Part shown: in pieces, positions 18,048 through 27,515 of the stretch | How positions within the stretch are numbered: position 1 is the first letter of the stretch | Layout of the letters: each line of letters begins with the position of its first letter | From: Bacteroidales bacterium | GTDB lineage: Bacteria; Bacteroidota; Bacteroidia; Bacteroidales; UBA932 | Length of the DNA: 59,569 bases | Assembly: GCA_017627955.1 (NCBI GenBank) | Contig: JAGAFU010000057.1 | Coordinates: 1-59,569, forward strand | Direction: 5' to 3' | The notes under the pieces: generated by a model | What the model saw: only the letters and a program-made list of their open reading frames with translations | Told to the model about the DNA's origin: nothing | The model's database searches: none | Position numbers and translations under genes: made by a program

Positions 18048-19583
18048 ATGATCGCATACGTTATAGGGGCCCTGATCGGGGCTGCGATAGCCATCGGGGT
18101 ATACATTCTGGTCCAGAAGATGGTTCTCGGCGGACGTCGGAACGAAATCATCGCCAAAGCCGAGATCGAGGCTGAGGGGATCAAGAATGAGAAGATTCAC
18201 CAGGCCAAAGAGAAATTCCTGCAGCTCAAGAGCGAGCACGAGCAGTACATCAACGAGAAGAACAACCAGATCCGTGAGGCTGAGAACAGGATCAAGCAGA
18301 AAGAAAACACCTTGAACCAGCAAAACGGAGAGCTCCAGAAAAAGCTCCGCGACGCTGAGAACGCCAAGAACAGCCTTCAGGCCCAGCAGGAGAAACTCGC
18401 GAAAAAAGCTGAGGAATATGACAAGCTCAGCGCCCAGGCCAACAAACAGCTTGAGACAATCGCCGGGATGACCGCCCAAGAAGCGAAGGGCATCCTGATG
18501 GAGAACATGAAAGCCGAGGCCAGGACCGAGGCGCAGGCCTACATCAACGACACTATGGACGAGGCCAGGCTCAATGCCGCCAAGGAAGCCAAGAGAATCG
18601 TAATCAACACCATACAAAGGACCGCTACCGAGACCGCCATCGAGAACGCCGTCACCACCTTCCCCATTGAGAATGACGAGATCAAGGGACGTATAATCGG
18701 CCGCGAGGGAAGGAACATCAGGGCTCTCGAGGCCGCTACCGGTGTCGAGATCGTCGTTGACGACACCCCGGACGCCATCCTTCTTTCCGCCTTCGACCCT
18801 GTCCGCAGGGAAGTCGCCAGGCTCGCACTGCACCAGTTGGTTGTCGATGGTCGTATCCATCCGGCCCGTATTGAAGAAGTTGTGGCCAAAGTCCAGAAGC
18901 AGCTTGAGGAAGAGATTCTCGAGACCGGAAAGAGGACCTGCATCGATCTGGGAATCCATGGGCTCAACATCGAGCTCGTCAGGATGATAGGCCGTATGAA
19001 ATACCGTTCATCCTACGGGCAGAACCTTCTCCAGCACTCCCGTGAAGTCGCCAACATCTGCGCCATCATGGCCTCTGAGCTTGGTCTGAATCCCAAGATC
19101 GCCAAGAGGGCTGGTCTCCTCCATGACATCGGTAAAGTTTCCGAAGAGGAGCCCGAGCTTCCTCACGCCCTCCTGGGAATGAAGCTGGCCGAGCAATACA
19201 AAGAAAAGCCGGACGTCTGCAACGCCATCGGTGCCCACCATGAGGAAATCGAGATGACATCTATAATCTCTCCCATCGTCATGATCGGTGACGCCATCTC
19301 CGGCGCACGTCCCGGAGCCCGCAGGGAGGTTATCGAGTCCTACATCAAGAGACTGAAAGGAATGGAAGATCTGGCAGCCTCATATCCGGGAGTCACCAAG
19401 AGCTATGCTATCCAGGCCGGACGTGAGCTCAGAGTCATCGTCGGTGCCGAGGAAGTCAGTGACGATCAGGCCGCGAGACTTTCCGCTGACATTGCCCAGA
19501 AGATCCAGGAAGAGATGACTTATCCCGGGCAGGTCAAGATCACCGTCATACGTGAGACACGTTCAGTTTCCTATGCCAAATAA
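18048..19583 (+). CDS. rny: Ribonuclease Y
   Basis: Membrane-anchored endoribonuclease that initiates mRNA decay. The 511-residue protein has the full architecture: N-terminal transmembrane helix (about 1-28), a long Glu/Lys/Gln-rich coiled coil (about 40-190), a KH domain with [15 protein letters not shown] (about 210-280), and an HD domain whose LLHDIGK motif supplies the metal ligands, ending with the Rny-type C-terminal segment. Transcribed after a strong terminator; the spacer has AT-rich TATATTTA at 18019-18026 but no clean -33 element, so its promoter is uncertain. The dsbD-like gene begins 4 bp downstream. Confidence 0.96.
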   Translation: MIAYVIGALIGAAIAIGVYILVQKMVLGGRRNEIIAKAEIEAEGIKNEKIHQAKEKFLQLKSEHEQYINEKNNQIREAENRIKQKENTLNQQNGELQKKLRDAENAKNSLQAQQEKLAKKAEEYDKLSAQANKQLETIAGMTAQEAKGILMENMKAEARTEAQAYINDTMDEARLNAAKEAKRIVINTIQRTATETAIENAVTTFPIENDEIKGRIIGREGRNIRALEAATGVEIVVDDTPDAILLSAFDPVRREVARLALHQLVVDGRIHPARIEEVVAKVQKQLEEEILETGKRTCIDLGIHGLNIELVRMIGRMKYRSSYGQNLLQHSREVANICAIMASELGLNPKIAKRAGLLHDIGKVSEEEPELPHALLGMKLAEQYKEKPDVCNAIGAHHEEIEMTSIISPIVMIGDAISGARPGARREVIESYIKRLKGMEDLAASYPGVTKSYAIQAGRELRVIVGAEEVSDDQAARLSADIAQKIQEEMTYPGQVKITVIRETRSVSYAK

Positions 19584-19587
19584 CGCC

Positions 19588-21684
19588 ATGAGGACATATT
19601 TGAAAACGATAATGACATCGATCGCGGCAGCGTTACTTTGGAGCGCCGCCGCTTTCGCCCAGGCACCTGAGGCGACCGCCACTTGGAAAGTCACTCCAAA
19701 GGAAACAGGCGCCAATGAATATGAGCTAATATTCACAGCCACAATAGAATCCGGTTGGCACATCTACACTACCGACAACCCCTATAATCCGACCACCCTT
19801 GAGCTTGACTCCCCTACCGGGTACTCTCCAGTCGGGGCTTTCACTCAAATCTCAAAGCCGGAAAAGTTCAAGGATGACCCGGTCTTCTTCGACAGCGCCG
19901 TCTTTTCACAGAAGGTCAAACTCGATGGGAAGAGCGCTACCGTGAGTGGTGAGCTCACTTGGAGCGGCTGTAACGACCAATTCTGCGCGGCCCCCGAGCA
20001 CTGGGAGTTCTCCGTCACCCTCGGTGGTTCGACTCCGCTCACCAACCAGTCCCAAGACGCGCCCTCAAACCAGTCCCTGAGCACACCTACAGACCGGTCC
20101 CTGAGCGGAGCCGAAGGGCCTGATTACAACGCCGCCACCGCCGGCAATGGTTCCAACAGCCTGTGGGGACTGATCATCGAGGCGATCCTCTGGGGCCTGG
20201 CCATGTTGCTGACTCCCTGCGTGTTCCCGATGGTCCCCATGACCATCTCCTTCTTCATGAAGCAGTCCCAGACCCCCGCTGAAGGGCGGTTCAAAGCCTT
20301 CATGTACGGACTGTTCATCGTACTGCTCTACACCGTCCCGATATCCATAATCATCGGCCTCACATGGCTCATTGGTGGCAACGCGGTCACAGCGGACATA
20401 TTCAACTGGCTCGCCACACACTGGCTTCCGAACATCATATTCTTCATAGTGTTCATGGTGTTCGCCGCCTCCTTCTTCGGAGCCTTTGAGATCGAGTTGC
20501 CCTCAAGTCTCGCCAACAAGAGCGACGCCAAGGCCGGTAAGGGTGGCCTCGGAGGAATATTCTTCATGGCCCTCACTCTTGTCCTGGTCTCCTTCTCCTG
20601 CACCGGTCCCATCGTCGGAACAGTGCTGATCAAATCCACTTCCGGCGAATTCTGGACCCCGATGGTCACCATGCTGGCATTCAGCATTGCCTTCGCCCTG
20701 CCGTTCACCATCCTGGCGATGTTCCCTTCCCTCCTCAAGAAGATGAAGAGCGGATCGTGGCTGAACAGCGTGAAGGTAGTCTTGGGATTCATCGAGGTAG
20801 CGCTCGGTTTCAAATTCCTGAGCGTGGCTGACCAGACGTATCATTGGGGGCTTCTGGATCGGGAAATCTACCTGGCGATCTGGATCGTGGTGTTTACCCT
20901 GCTTGGCCTCTACCTTCTGGGCAAGCTCCAATTCAAGAATGACTCGCCGGTGCCTTTCATCTCTGTGACAAGGCTGGCATTGGCTATAGCGGTGTTCTCT
21001 TTTGTCGTCTACATGATTCCCGGGATGTGGGGAGCCCCTCTCAAGGCTCTCTCCGGCTATCTGCCTCCAATTGAGACTCAAGACTTTATCGTCTGGAATT
21101 ACGCTGACTCCCCTGACTCCCCGGGTGGCGAATCGCTTCGGCGACCATTTACCCGGATAGGGCGCGAAGCGCAGGGAGACGAAGCGATTGGCGCCACACG
21201 GGAGATGCCTGTCGGCAATAGTTTTGCGGAGAAATACAATCTGCGCCTGCCGATGGGATACAAAGGTTATTTCACCATCGAGGATGGCCTGGCGGCCTCA
21301 AAGGCCACCGGAAAGCCCGTTTTCGTGGATATCACCGGCCATGGCTGCGTCAACTGCCGCGAGATGGAGCAGAGGGTATGGTCTGACCCCAAAGTGCAGG
21401 ACATCATGAAAAACAAATATGTCATGGTGTTCCTTTACAATGACGACAAGACCAAACTCGAGAAAGAGGATTGGGTCACGACTCCGGAAGGCAAAACCCT
21501 GAAGGACATCGGCAGGGTAAACTCCTACATCGTGCGGGAGAGATTCAATGTCAATGCCCAGCCGAATTACGCCTTGCTTGATTCCGACGGCGAGTTGCTG
21601 GTCCCGGTCAGGGGATACAATCTCAGCGTGGACGGGTTCGTCGACTTCCTGGAATCAGGTCTGGCGAAATTCAACGCCAAATGA
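19588..21684 (+). CDS. DsbD-type thiol:disulfide interchange protein
   Basis: Transfers electrons across the inner membrane from cytoplasmic thioredoxin to periplasmic thiol proteins. The 698-residue protein has a signal peptide (1-25), an N-terminal DsbD-alpha-like domain with Cys128/Cys133, a multi-helix membrane domain with LLTPCVFP (Cys211) and SFSCTGPIVG cysteines, and a C-terminal thioredoxin-like domain with a CVNC redox motif near 586-589. ATG 19588 is chosen over an upstream frame overlapping rny because it begins the signal peptide. Two low-complexity linkers are odd: a three-unit 24-bp repeat at 20046-20123 and an 83-bp inverted-repeat element at 21120-21202, both in frame and both at domain boundaries. 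The stop is 1 bp from the convergent GH106-like gene. Confidence 0.9.
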   Translation: MRTYLKTIMTSIAAALLWSAAAFAQAPEATATWKVTPKETGANEYELIFTATIESGWHIYTTDNPYNPTTLELDSPTGYSPVGAFTQISKPEKFKDDPVFFDSAVFSQKVKLDGKSATVSGELTWSGCNDQFCAAPEHWEFSVTLGGSTPLTNQSQDAPSNQSLSTPTDRSLSGAEGPDYNAATAGNGSNSLWGLIIEAILWGLAMLLTPCVFPMVPMTISFFMKQSQTPAEGRFKAFMYGLFIVLLYTVPISIIIGLTWLIGGNAVTADIFNWLATHWLPNIIFFIVFMVFAASFFGAFEIELPSSLANKSDAKAGKGGLGGIFFMALTLVLVSFSCTGPIVGTVLIKSTSGEFWTPMVTMLAFSIAFALPFTILAMFPSLLKKMKSGSWLNSVKVVLGFIEVALGFKFLSVADQTYHWGLLDREIYLAIWIVVFTLLGLYLLGKLQFKNDSPVPFISVTRLALAIAVFSFVVYMIPGMWGAPLKALSGYLPPIETQDFIVWNYADSPDSPGGESLRRPFTRIGREAQGDEAIGATREMPVGNSFAEKYNLRLPMGYKGYFTIEDGLAASKATGKPVFVDITGHGCVNCREMEQRVWSDPKVQDIMKNKYVMVFLYNDDKTKLEKEDWVTTPEGKTLKDIGRVNSYIVRERFNVNAQPNYALLDSDGELLVPVRGYNLSVDGFVDFLESGLAKFNAK
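20046..20123 (+). repeat. 24-bp tandem repeat with palindromic repeat, in frame
   Basis: CCAGTCCC or CCGGTCCC recurs at 20046, 20070 and 20094, an exact 24-bp period (8 codons; Asn/Asp-Gln/Arg-Ser register). The third unit runs into CCCTGAGCGGAGCCGAAGGG, a variant of the CCCTGAGCGAAGCGAAGGG element found at 27553-27581. It encodes the linker after the DsbD-alpha domain (about residues 153-179). Confidence 0.7.
21120..21202 (+). repeat. 83-bp inverted-repeat element inserted in frame
   Basis: CCCGGGTGGCGAATCGCTTC (21120-21139, arm continuing one base to 21140) is mirrored by the arm at 21180-21202, with one mismatch and a 2-nt indel. The centre contains a GCGCGAAGCGC hairpin. It is read through in frame as about 28 residues between the last membrane helix and the thioredoxin domain. 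Confidence 0.75.
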
Positions 21685-21685
21685 T

Positions 21686-24517
21686 CTAGAACGAGACTGG
21701 ACCTAGCATTCCAGTAGGCTGGAGCTCCTGGTGGGAAGTCCACCGCTGAGCCACCGGATTGTCTTTCAACGATTTCATGTAATTGCCCATCGTCGTGGTC
21801 ACTTTGACTGTGACTTGGGCTTTTCCGTTTTCGATCAAACGAGCGGGGATGCCGTTGATACGACCTCCGTACCAGTCAACGCCGACCTTGACGCCATTGA
21901 CGTAGACCTCGGACACCCCATACACATCACCGAGATTGATGAATCGGTCTTTCCCTGGAGCGACCGGCACTTCCGCCGAATAAGTCACAACACCGGCAAA
22001 ATCAACGGTCCTCGGATCTTTTGAGAGATCGAAAAGAGGTGAATCTTTTAGAGTGAAGGATGTGCCGTCCACCTTGTCGAAAACGATGTCCCACCGTCTT
22101 ATGAAGACAGGATCCGATTGATATTCAGGACATACGGCAGTGTATCCTGGATCCTTGGGAGGAGCGGCGAGAAGATTCGCTTCCGACTCTTTCGGCTTTT
22201 CAGAAAGAGACTCGAACACAATCAGCCTGGATCCCGCTTTCTCTATCGGGAGCCTCATGACTCCATCCTCCCCTACTTCCATCCGCATCCTGTTTCCGTT
22301 CTCCGGATCCCAAAGCATAGGAGTGCCAGCCGAATGGAAACGGACGTTTAGCATGTGACCTTGCGCAGGGTCGCTGTTTACGAAGAAATAAATGTCAGTC
22401 CCACCGGCGACATGCTTTATCTGGGAGACATAGACAGAAGGATCGGCGATCTCGACATAAGGTGTGATCCCGCATTGTTTCTGGACACCAGAGAACCATG
22501 AGGTGATCTCACCGTCCGGCGCGCCGACATTGAACACCTGGTCCGGATAAGAGCTCTTGAGAGCGGCGAAAATCTTTTTCACTTCACCGTCGTGTCTTTC
22601 ATGGTCGAGGAGCCCTACGGATTTGAACGGTGTCTTGCCGACCAGAAGGAGTTTTCCTCCCGAAGAGACGAAACCACGAATCGCCTCAGCGGTCTCAGGC
22701 ATCATCGATTCCACTTCCAGAAGCATCAGGACCGGATATTCACGTCCTCCGATCTTAAGTTTCCCGCCGGTTGATGAGCTTCCCTGGAGGATAGACTCGC
22801 TGACATAATCGCAAGCGTTGCCGTTGCGGTGGATGGCAGCCCAGACCTCATCCGCATAAGACGGGTAATGGAGCGCCGGGAAGGGGTCGCGTTGGGGACC
22901 GATCTTGGTCCAGAGGTCGCCCCAAGGCATCATCAAGGCAATGTCGGCATAGAAATCAGACCGGGACAGAACCGCCGAGATTCTGGCCTTGTAGTCAGTC
23001 CAAAGACGGAAATATGGCCATATAGGATTATTCTCATTCAGATATGTGCCATACTGGACCCAACCTGGGAAGGGAGCGTCGGCCGGGGAATAATTGAAAC
23101 CGTGCAGGATGGAACGCGTCACTCCGGAGAGATTACTCTGGTCCCCTGTCATCTTGATTCTCTCAAGTGAGGCGTTGAACACGCGGTTCGTGTTGGTTGT
23201 CTCCTCGCAACTCACCAAGCGTCCCCCCTTGAAATGAACAGCGGAAGCCACTGACTTGTTGACATTTGTGTACGTGGGATTCTTGATGAAAGCATCCCTT
23301 TCGCAACCGTCGGCATGCCAAAACCAAGTCTCGCACTCAGGAATATCCACGGCCATTGACGCATCGACAGGATGGAACTCCCTACCATAGGCCTGGACTC
23401 TGGATTTGAAGCCATTGGAGTTGCACCATTCGGTAAAAGTCTTGAGGAAACGCTCCTGCATCACATCCATGCAGCAGGTGAAAAAGTCGTAACGTGCCCT
23501 TGAGACAACATCAGCGGCCTCTCCGGACAATGATGTCTCCACAGCCCCCTCGATAGCATGGCCCATATGCCCTACCTTATAGAGAATAAAAGGCAAATAT
23601 GGCGTTATGTCATATCCTTTCCTGCGGCGGAATTCTTCAGCGAAATCGTCGCACCAATTCGCTCCTTCAAGCTCCATGCTGTCACAGAAAAGAGCACGGA
23701 AGCCATCAGTGCCCTTCAAGGCCGGGAACAGGTTGTCCGACATTTTATGGAGAAAATGGAGAGTGGCGTTCTTGTCGTAATGGTTAAGGACAGGGCCAGA
23801 AGCGCCGGGACCGCCATTGATAACCGACTGGAATCCTGTGACTTTCACGATGGCGTACAACACATGGTCACCCTCGGGAACATTGACGGTAACTTCACCG
23901 GCTCCCTTGTCGAAGGGGACCTCAACCCCAGAGGCGAACTTATCCATGGACAACGGAGCGAGGACAAGAGTTTGAAGGCTCATTGTCTGTCCGGAATATT
24001 TGAAACCGACCTTGGGATCAGCTTCGGAAAGGAGATCCGCGATGGGGATAGTCACCTTTCCGGGGCCTGAAACGAGTCTGGAAGTCTTGGTCAACAGTTG
24101 CGTGCGCTCATTCTCATCAAGGAATTCCGCTCCGAAAGGCCATCCTGAACCGACGATGATGTCGCAGGTCATTCCGCGCTTGGAAGCTGACTCGACGGCG
24201 GACTTAACCATGGCTATCCACTCCGGGCTCATATAATCCAGAGAAGGAATTCCGAGATCATCACCCCCGGGGAAGCGGATCGTGTTGATCTCGACTCCTC
24301 CGATGCCGGCATCTTGCATGATGCCCAACTGGCGGTCGATCTCCTCGGCGGAGAGTTTCGCGCCGTTCCACCACCAACGGACAAAAGGCCGGTCAGTGGA
24401 AGCCGGGTTGGAAAAAGCGGCATACAACTCCTCGATCTCCGAGCCATTTTCATTTGAACAGGAAAAAGAGACCACAGCGGCGGCCATCAAACTCAAGAAC
24501 AAGACTATCCTTCTCAT
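21686..24517 (-). CDS. GH106-like lipoprotein glycoside hydrolase
   Basis: A 943-residue predicted lipoprotein: the signal peptide ends in a lipobox (VSFSC, Cys near residue 20). The opening segment RPFVRWWWNGAKLSAEEID followed by GIGGVEI matches the GH106/alpha-L-rhamnosidase-like barrel start, with a C-terminal beta-sandwich sugar-binding module ending in GMLGPV. It resembles but is clearly distinct from the GH106 protein at 11.8-15 kb (943 against 1063 residues, lipoprotein against soluble signal). Probable surface or periplasmic release of rhamnose or a related sugar; specificity cannot be read from sequence. It is divergent from the ROK kinase, sharing a palindromic promoter region, and convergent with the dsbD-like gene (1-bp gap). 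Confidence 0.8.
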   Translation of the reverse strand: MRRIVLFLSLMAAAVVSFSCSNENGSEIEELYAAFSNPASTDRPFVRWWWNGAKLSAEEIDRQLGIMQDAGIGGVEINTIRFPGGDDLGIPSLDYMSPEWIAMVKSAVESASKRGMTCDIIVGSGWPFGAEFLDENERTQLLTKTSRLVSGPGKVTIPIADLLSEADPKVGFKYSGQTMSLQTLVLAPLSMDKFASGVEVPFDKGAGEVTVNVPEGDHVLYAIVKVTGFQSVINGGPGASGPVLNHYDKNATLHFLHKMSDNLFPALKGTDGFRALFCDSMELEGANWCDDFAEEFRRRKGYDITPYLPFILYKVGHMGHAIEGAVETSLSGEAADVVSRARYDFFTCCMDVMQERFLKTFTEWCNSNGFKSRVQAYGREFHPVDASMAVDIPECETWFWHADGCERDAFIKNPTYTNVNKSVASAVHFKGGRLVSCEETTNTNRVFNASLERIKMTGDQSNLSGVTRSILHGFNYSPADAPFPGWVQYGTYLNENNPIWPYFRLWTDYKARISAVLSRSDFYADIALMMPWGDLWTKIGPQRDPFPALHYPSYADEVWAAIHRNGNACDYVSESILQGSSSTGGKLKIGGREYPVLMLLEVESMMPETAEAIRGFVSSGGKLLLVGKTPFKSVGLLDHERHDGEVKKIFAALKSSYPDQVFNVGAPDGEITSWFSGVQKQCGITPYVEIADPSVYVSQIKHVAGGTDIYFFVNSDPAQGHMLNVRFHSAGTPMLWDPENGNRMRMEVGEDGVMRLPIEKAGSRLIVFESLSEKPKESEANLLAAPPKDPGYTAVCPEYQSDPVFIRRWDIVFDKVDGTSFTLKDSPLFDLSKDPRTVDFAGVVTYSAEVPVAPGKDRFINLGDVYGVSEVYVNGVKVGVDWYGGRINGIPARLIENGKAQVTVKVTTTMGNYMKSLKDNPVAQRWTSHQELQPTGMLGPVSF

Positions 24518-24566
24518 CTCAAAACAATTAGCCAGTTAAATCAGCCTGATGATTCAAGCCTGATAA

Positions 24567-24584
24567 CAAATATGGCAATATTTG
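24567..24584. promoter_or_regulatory. Palindromic divergent promoter/operator (GH106-like gene / ROK kinase)
   Basis: CAAATAT (24567-24573), GGCA, ATATTTG (24578-24584) is a perfect 7-bp inverted repeat. Each half is also a 7-of-8 match to the -7 element on its own strand, giving predicted starts near 24560 (minus) and 24591 (plus), and leaders of about 43 and 51 nt. No clear -33 elements. It could be an operator, two back-to-back promoters, or both. Confidence 0.4.
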
Positions 24585-24641
24585 CCCGAAAGTCAAAAAA
24601 AGTGTAACTTCACATATTCCTATCCAAATACCCACCAGCCA

Positions 24642-25610
24642 ATGGAAGAAAAAGTATTGATCGGAGTGGACATCGGCGGGACAAAATGCGCCGTGACCCT
24701 TGGACTGCCCAAAGAGGATGACCTCGACATTAAAGACAAGATCAGTTTCCCGACCACTGATGTCAGGAATACTATCGAAGAGATAAAAGCCTCGATCATC
24801 GCCATCCTCAAGCGATCGGGTCTGGACAAGACATCGATCCGGGCGATCGGCATCAGCTGTGGAGGGCCTCTCGACAGCCATACGGGGGTGATCATGTCAC
24901 CTCCCAACCTGCCGGGATGGGATAATATTCCCATAGTGAGAATCTTATCGGATGAGTTCGGAGCTCCTGCCGCGGTCCACAATGACGCCAACGCTTGCGC
25001 TCTGGCAGAGTGGAAGTTCGGTGCGGGGAAAGGCACCAGGAACATGGTGTTCATGACTTTCGGGACCGGTCTCGGAGCCGGTCTGATCCTTGACGGGAAG
25101 CTTTACACCGGGACAAACGACAATGCCGGGGAACTGGGTCACCTCAGACTCGAGTCTTTCGGGCCTGTGGGTTATGGCAAGACCGGTTCATTCGAGGGAT
25201 TCTGCAGCGGGAGCGGGATCGAGCAGCTCGCGAGGGATCTGGCCAAGGAAGAGCTGCAGATGGGGCGTAAAGTCTCCTGGTGCCCAGGCGGGGACCTTTC
25301 TGGGATCACTGCCAAAAAGGTGGCCGAGGCTCTAAGGAACGGGGATCCGCTCGCCCGGAAGGTGTACGACATCTCCGCCAGGCATCTCGGAATGGGGTTA
25401 TCCATCGTGATCGACATCCTCAACCCGGAGATGATAGTCATCGGCAGCATCTATGCGAGAAATGAGGATGTGTTCCAGCCCCTGATGCGGGAAGTTATCG
25501 ATAATGAATCACTTCCGTTAGCCAATAAAGTCTGCCGGATCGTTCCTGCGGCACTCGGGGAATCAATCGGCGACTACGCCGCCTTGTCAATCGCGGCTAA
25601 TATCCAATAA
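24642..25610 (+). CDS. ROK-family sugar kinase
   Basis: A 322-residue ROK (repressor/ORF/kinase) protein that starts EKVLIGVDIGGTKCAV, the phosphate-binding loop, with MTFGTGLGAGLILDG in the middle and the NDNAGELGHL sugar-binding segment containing the conserved Glu-x-Gly-His. No N-terminal HTH, so it is a kinase rather than a repressor. The Cys-rich ROK zinc motif is not evident. It is first of a likely operon with gmhA (9-bp gap) and the Tat-exported metallo-hydrolase. Substrate is unclear: glucose, N-acetylglucosamine or mannose-type sugars are usual. The chosen ATG begins the domain; a frame extending to 24582 would add an unrelated 20-residue tail. Confidence 0.85.
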   Translation: MEEKVLIGVDIGGTKCAVTLGLPKEDDLDIKDKISFPTTDVRNTIEEIKASIIAILKRSGLDKTSIRAIGISCGGPLDSHTGVIMSPPNLPGWDNIPIVRILSDEFGAPAAVHNDANACALAEWKFGAGKGTRNMVFMTFGTGLGAGLILDGKLYTGTNDNAGELGHLRLESFGPVGYGKTGSFEGFCSGSGIEQLARDLAKEELQMGRKVSWCPGGDLSGITAKKVAEALRNGDPLARKVYDISARHLGMGLSIVIDILNPEMIVIGSIYARNEDVFQPLMREVIDNESLPLANKVCRIVPAALGESIGDYAALSIAANIQ

Positions 25611-25619
25611 GAAATTATT

Positions 25620-26204
25620 ATGACTGAGGAATTAATATCACAAGGCCTGTCCCAAGCCAGGAACGAGCTCGACTCTTTCATCAACGATCCCGAGACGGTA
25701 CCTTCCATAGCCGAGGCGGCCTCCATCATGGCGAACTGCCTCAATAACGGAGGGAAGATCATCAGCTGCGGCAACGGCGGCTCCCTCTGCGACGCCACCC
25801 ATTTCGCCGAAGAACTGACAGGCCGGTTCAGGAATGACCGGAGGCCTCTTCCAGCTATGGCGATAAATGATCCGGCATGTCTCACATGCGTCGGGAACGA
25901 TTATTCCTTCGACGTTGTGTTCTTCAGGTGGATAGAAGCCTTCGGACGGAGCGGCGATGTCCTTCTGGCCATCAGCACAAGCGGATCTTCCAGGAATATC
26001 CTGAAGGCGGCCGAGGCCGCCAAAGGCCTCGGGATGAAGGTCATAGCCCTGACATCAAAAAAAGGCAAGTCCCTCGCTGGACTTGCCGATCTGGCTATTT
26101 TGGCTCCGGACGCTCCTCATTCGGACCGGATCCAGGAGATCCACATAAAGGTGATTCACATCCTCATAGAAGCGATCGAGTCACTGCTACAGGGTACTTT
26201 TTAA
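25620..26204 (+). CDS. gmhA: Phosphoheptose isomerase (GmhA-type SIS protein)
   Basis: Converts sedoheptulose-7-phosphate to D-glycero-D-manno-heptose-7-phosphate, the first step to ADP-heptose for LPS core. The 194-residue SIS-domain protein shows the GmhA signature GNGGSLCDATHFAEELTGRF, an ISTSGSSRNIL phosphate loop and a C-terminal His-rich helix. It sits 9 bp after the ROK kinase. hldE/rfaE and gmhB are not in the window, so the heptose pathway is only partly visible. A generic SIS-domain sugar isomerase is the alternative. Confidence 0.88.
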   Translation: MTEELISQGLSQARNELDSFINDPETVPSIAEAASIMANCLNNGGKIISCGNGGSLCDATHFAEELTGRFRNDRRPLPAMAINDPACLTCVGNDYSFDVVFFRWIEAFGRSGDVLLAISTSGSSRNILKAAEAAKGLGMKVIALTSKKGKSLAGLADLAILAPDAPHSDRIQEIHIKVIHILIEAIESLLQGTF

Positions 26205-26239
26205 TAGATTGATTGTCTCCTTATAATTATAAACATCTT

Positions 26240-27511
26240 ATGGACAGAAGAACTTTTTTGAAGTCATCGACAATGGCCACAGCCGCGCTGATGCTTGGCT
26301 GGGATGAGGCTTTCGCTTTGGGGACCAAGGCCCCCGAGGTCGGGAAAGCGTGGAAAGGGTGGAAGAAAGGCCATTTCCAAGTGCATTTCATCTACACCGG
26401 AGTAGCCGAATCGATGTTCATGATATTCCCGGACGGGACCACTATGCTTCTCGACTGCGGAGACCACAATGCCGTCGGGCGCGGCAAGCTGGCCGTGCCG
26501 GTTCTCCCATCTCCTGACAGGCATGCCGGGGAATGGATCGCGAGATATGTCCAAAGAGTCAATCCAAGAGGCGATAAAGTGGATTTAATGATGCTCTCCC
26601 ACTACCACTCAGACCATGCGGGAGGGTATGATTTCTATGCGGACAAAGTCATCAGGGACGGTAAGGATTATTATTTGAGCGGGTTCTCCCATGCGGCGGA
26701 ATGGCTGTCCTTCGGGAAAGCGTTCGACCGCTGCTGGCCGCTCTACGACGAGCTTATCCCCACCAGCGAGGACAGTGTGGATGAGATGAAAGACTTCTAT
26801 TCATACATGACAAAGCACCGCGGCCTTGAGATAGAGAAATTCCGCGAGGGAGCCATCGACCAGGTGAAGATGGTACACAATCCTGGAAAGTATCCCGATT
26901 TCTCAATCAGGAACATCTGCGCCAACGGAAGGATCGCCTACCCGGACGGAAGGATCAGGGACCTTTATGAGGAAAGAAAAAAGAAAGACCTGAACTTCAG
27001 TGAGAACGGGCTGAGCCTCGGAATGATTATTTCTTACGGTCCGTTCAAGTTCTACACTGCCGGAGACTTCTCCGACAACTGGAGGATGCCTGATGGGACT
27101 GTCCATGAGATCGAGGACGACATCGCCGAGGTTTGTGAAAAGGTCAGCGTCGCGAAGATCAACCACCACGGCCATTACTCCATGACAAGGAAACTCCTGG
27201 AGGCGCTCCAGGCCAGAGTTTATGTCAGCTGCGTCTGGGACCAGCTCCACAATGTGGCCCCGGTGATGGAGAGGATCGCCGACCAAAGCATCTACCCTGG
27301 TGAGAGGATTGTCTGCCCAGGGATATTCCCGAAAGAAAGACGCCAGGAAGACGCCGGAAAGGAATGGCTTGGCATCATCCACAAAGACTCTTTCAGCGGA
27401 GGGCACATCGTGCTTGATGTCCCCAAAGGCGGGAAGGAATATTCGATCACCTATCTCACCGCCGAGGATGAGTCAATGAAAGTCCTCAGCGTCATGAACT
27501 TCCGTTCATAA
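26240..27511 (+). CDS. Tat-exported metallo-beta-lactamase-fold hydrolase
   Basis: A 423-residue protein beginning MDRRTFLKSSTMATAALML, a twin-arginine signal with the RRTFLK motif. The mature part is a metallo-beta-lactamase fold of the ComEC-C-terminal-like class: an early strand with LLDCGDHNAVG, the metal motif HYHSDHAGG near residues 119-127, a KFYTAGDFS strand and KINHHGHYS late in the domain. Tat export suggests folding with metal in the cytoplasm before export. The ATG at 26240 is chosen because upstream residues would disrupt the signal. It is third gene after ROK kinase and gmhA (35-bp gap). The physiological substrate cannot be told. Confidence 0.82.
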   Translation: MDRRTFLKSSTMATAALMLGWDEAFALGTKAPEVGKAWKGWKKGHFQVHFIYTGVAESMFMIFPDGTTMLLDCGDHNAVGRGKLAVPVLPSPDRHAGEWIARYVQRVNPRGDKVDLMMLSHYHSDHAGGYDFYADKVIRDGKDYYLSGFSHAAEWLSFGKAFDRCWPLYDELIPTSEDSVDEMKDFYSYMTKHRGLEIEKFREGAIDQVKMVHNPGKYPDFSIRNICANGRIAYPDGRIRDLYEERKKKDLNFSENGLSLGMIISYGPFKFYTAGDFSDNWRMPDGTVHEIEDDIAEVCEKVSVAKINHHGHYSMTRKLLEALQARVYVSCVWDQLHNVAPVMERIADQSIYPGERIVCPGIFPKERRQEDAGKEWLGIIHKDSFSGGHIVLDVPKGGKEYSITYLTAEDESMKVLSVMNFRS

Positions 27512-27515
27512 GCAA

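Noticed and set aside
20046-20123. CRISPR-like repeat
   Set aside because: Three adjacent 24-bp units without spacers, in frame within a coding sequence; no cas genes in the window.
11783-24517. Polysaccharide utilisation locus around the GH106 genes
   Set aside because: No SusC/SusD pair, hybrid two-component system or ECF sigma factor is present, and housekeeping genes separate the two GH106 genes.
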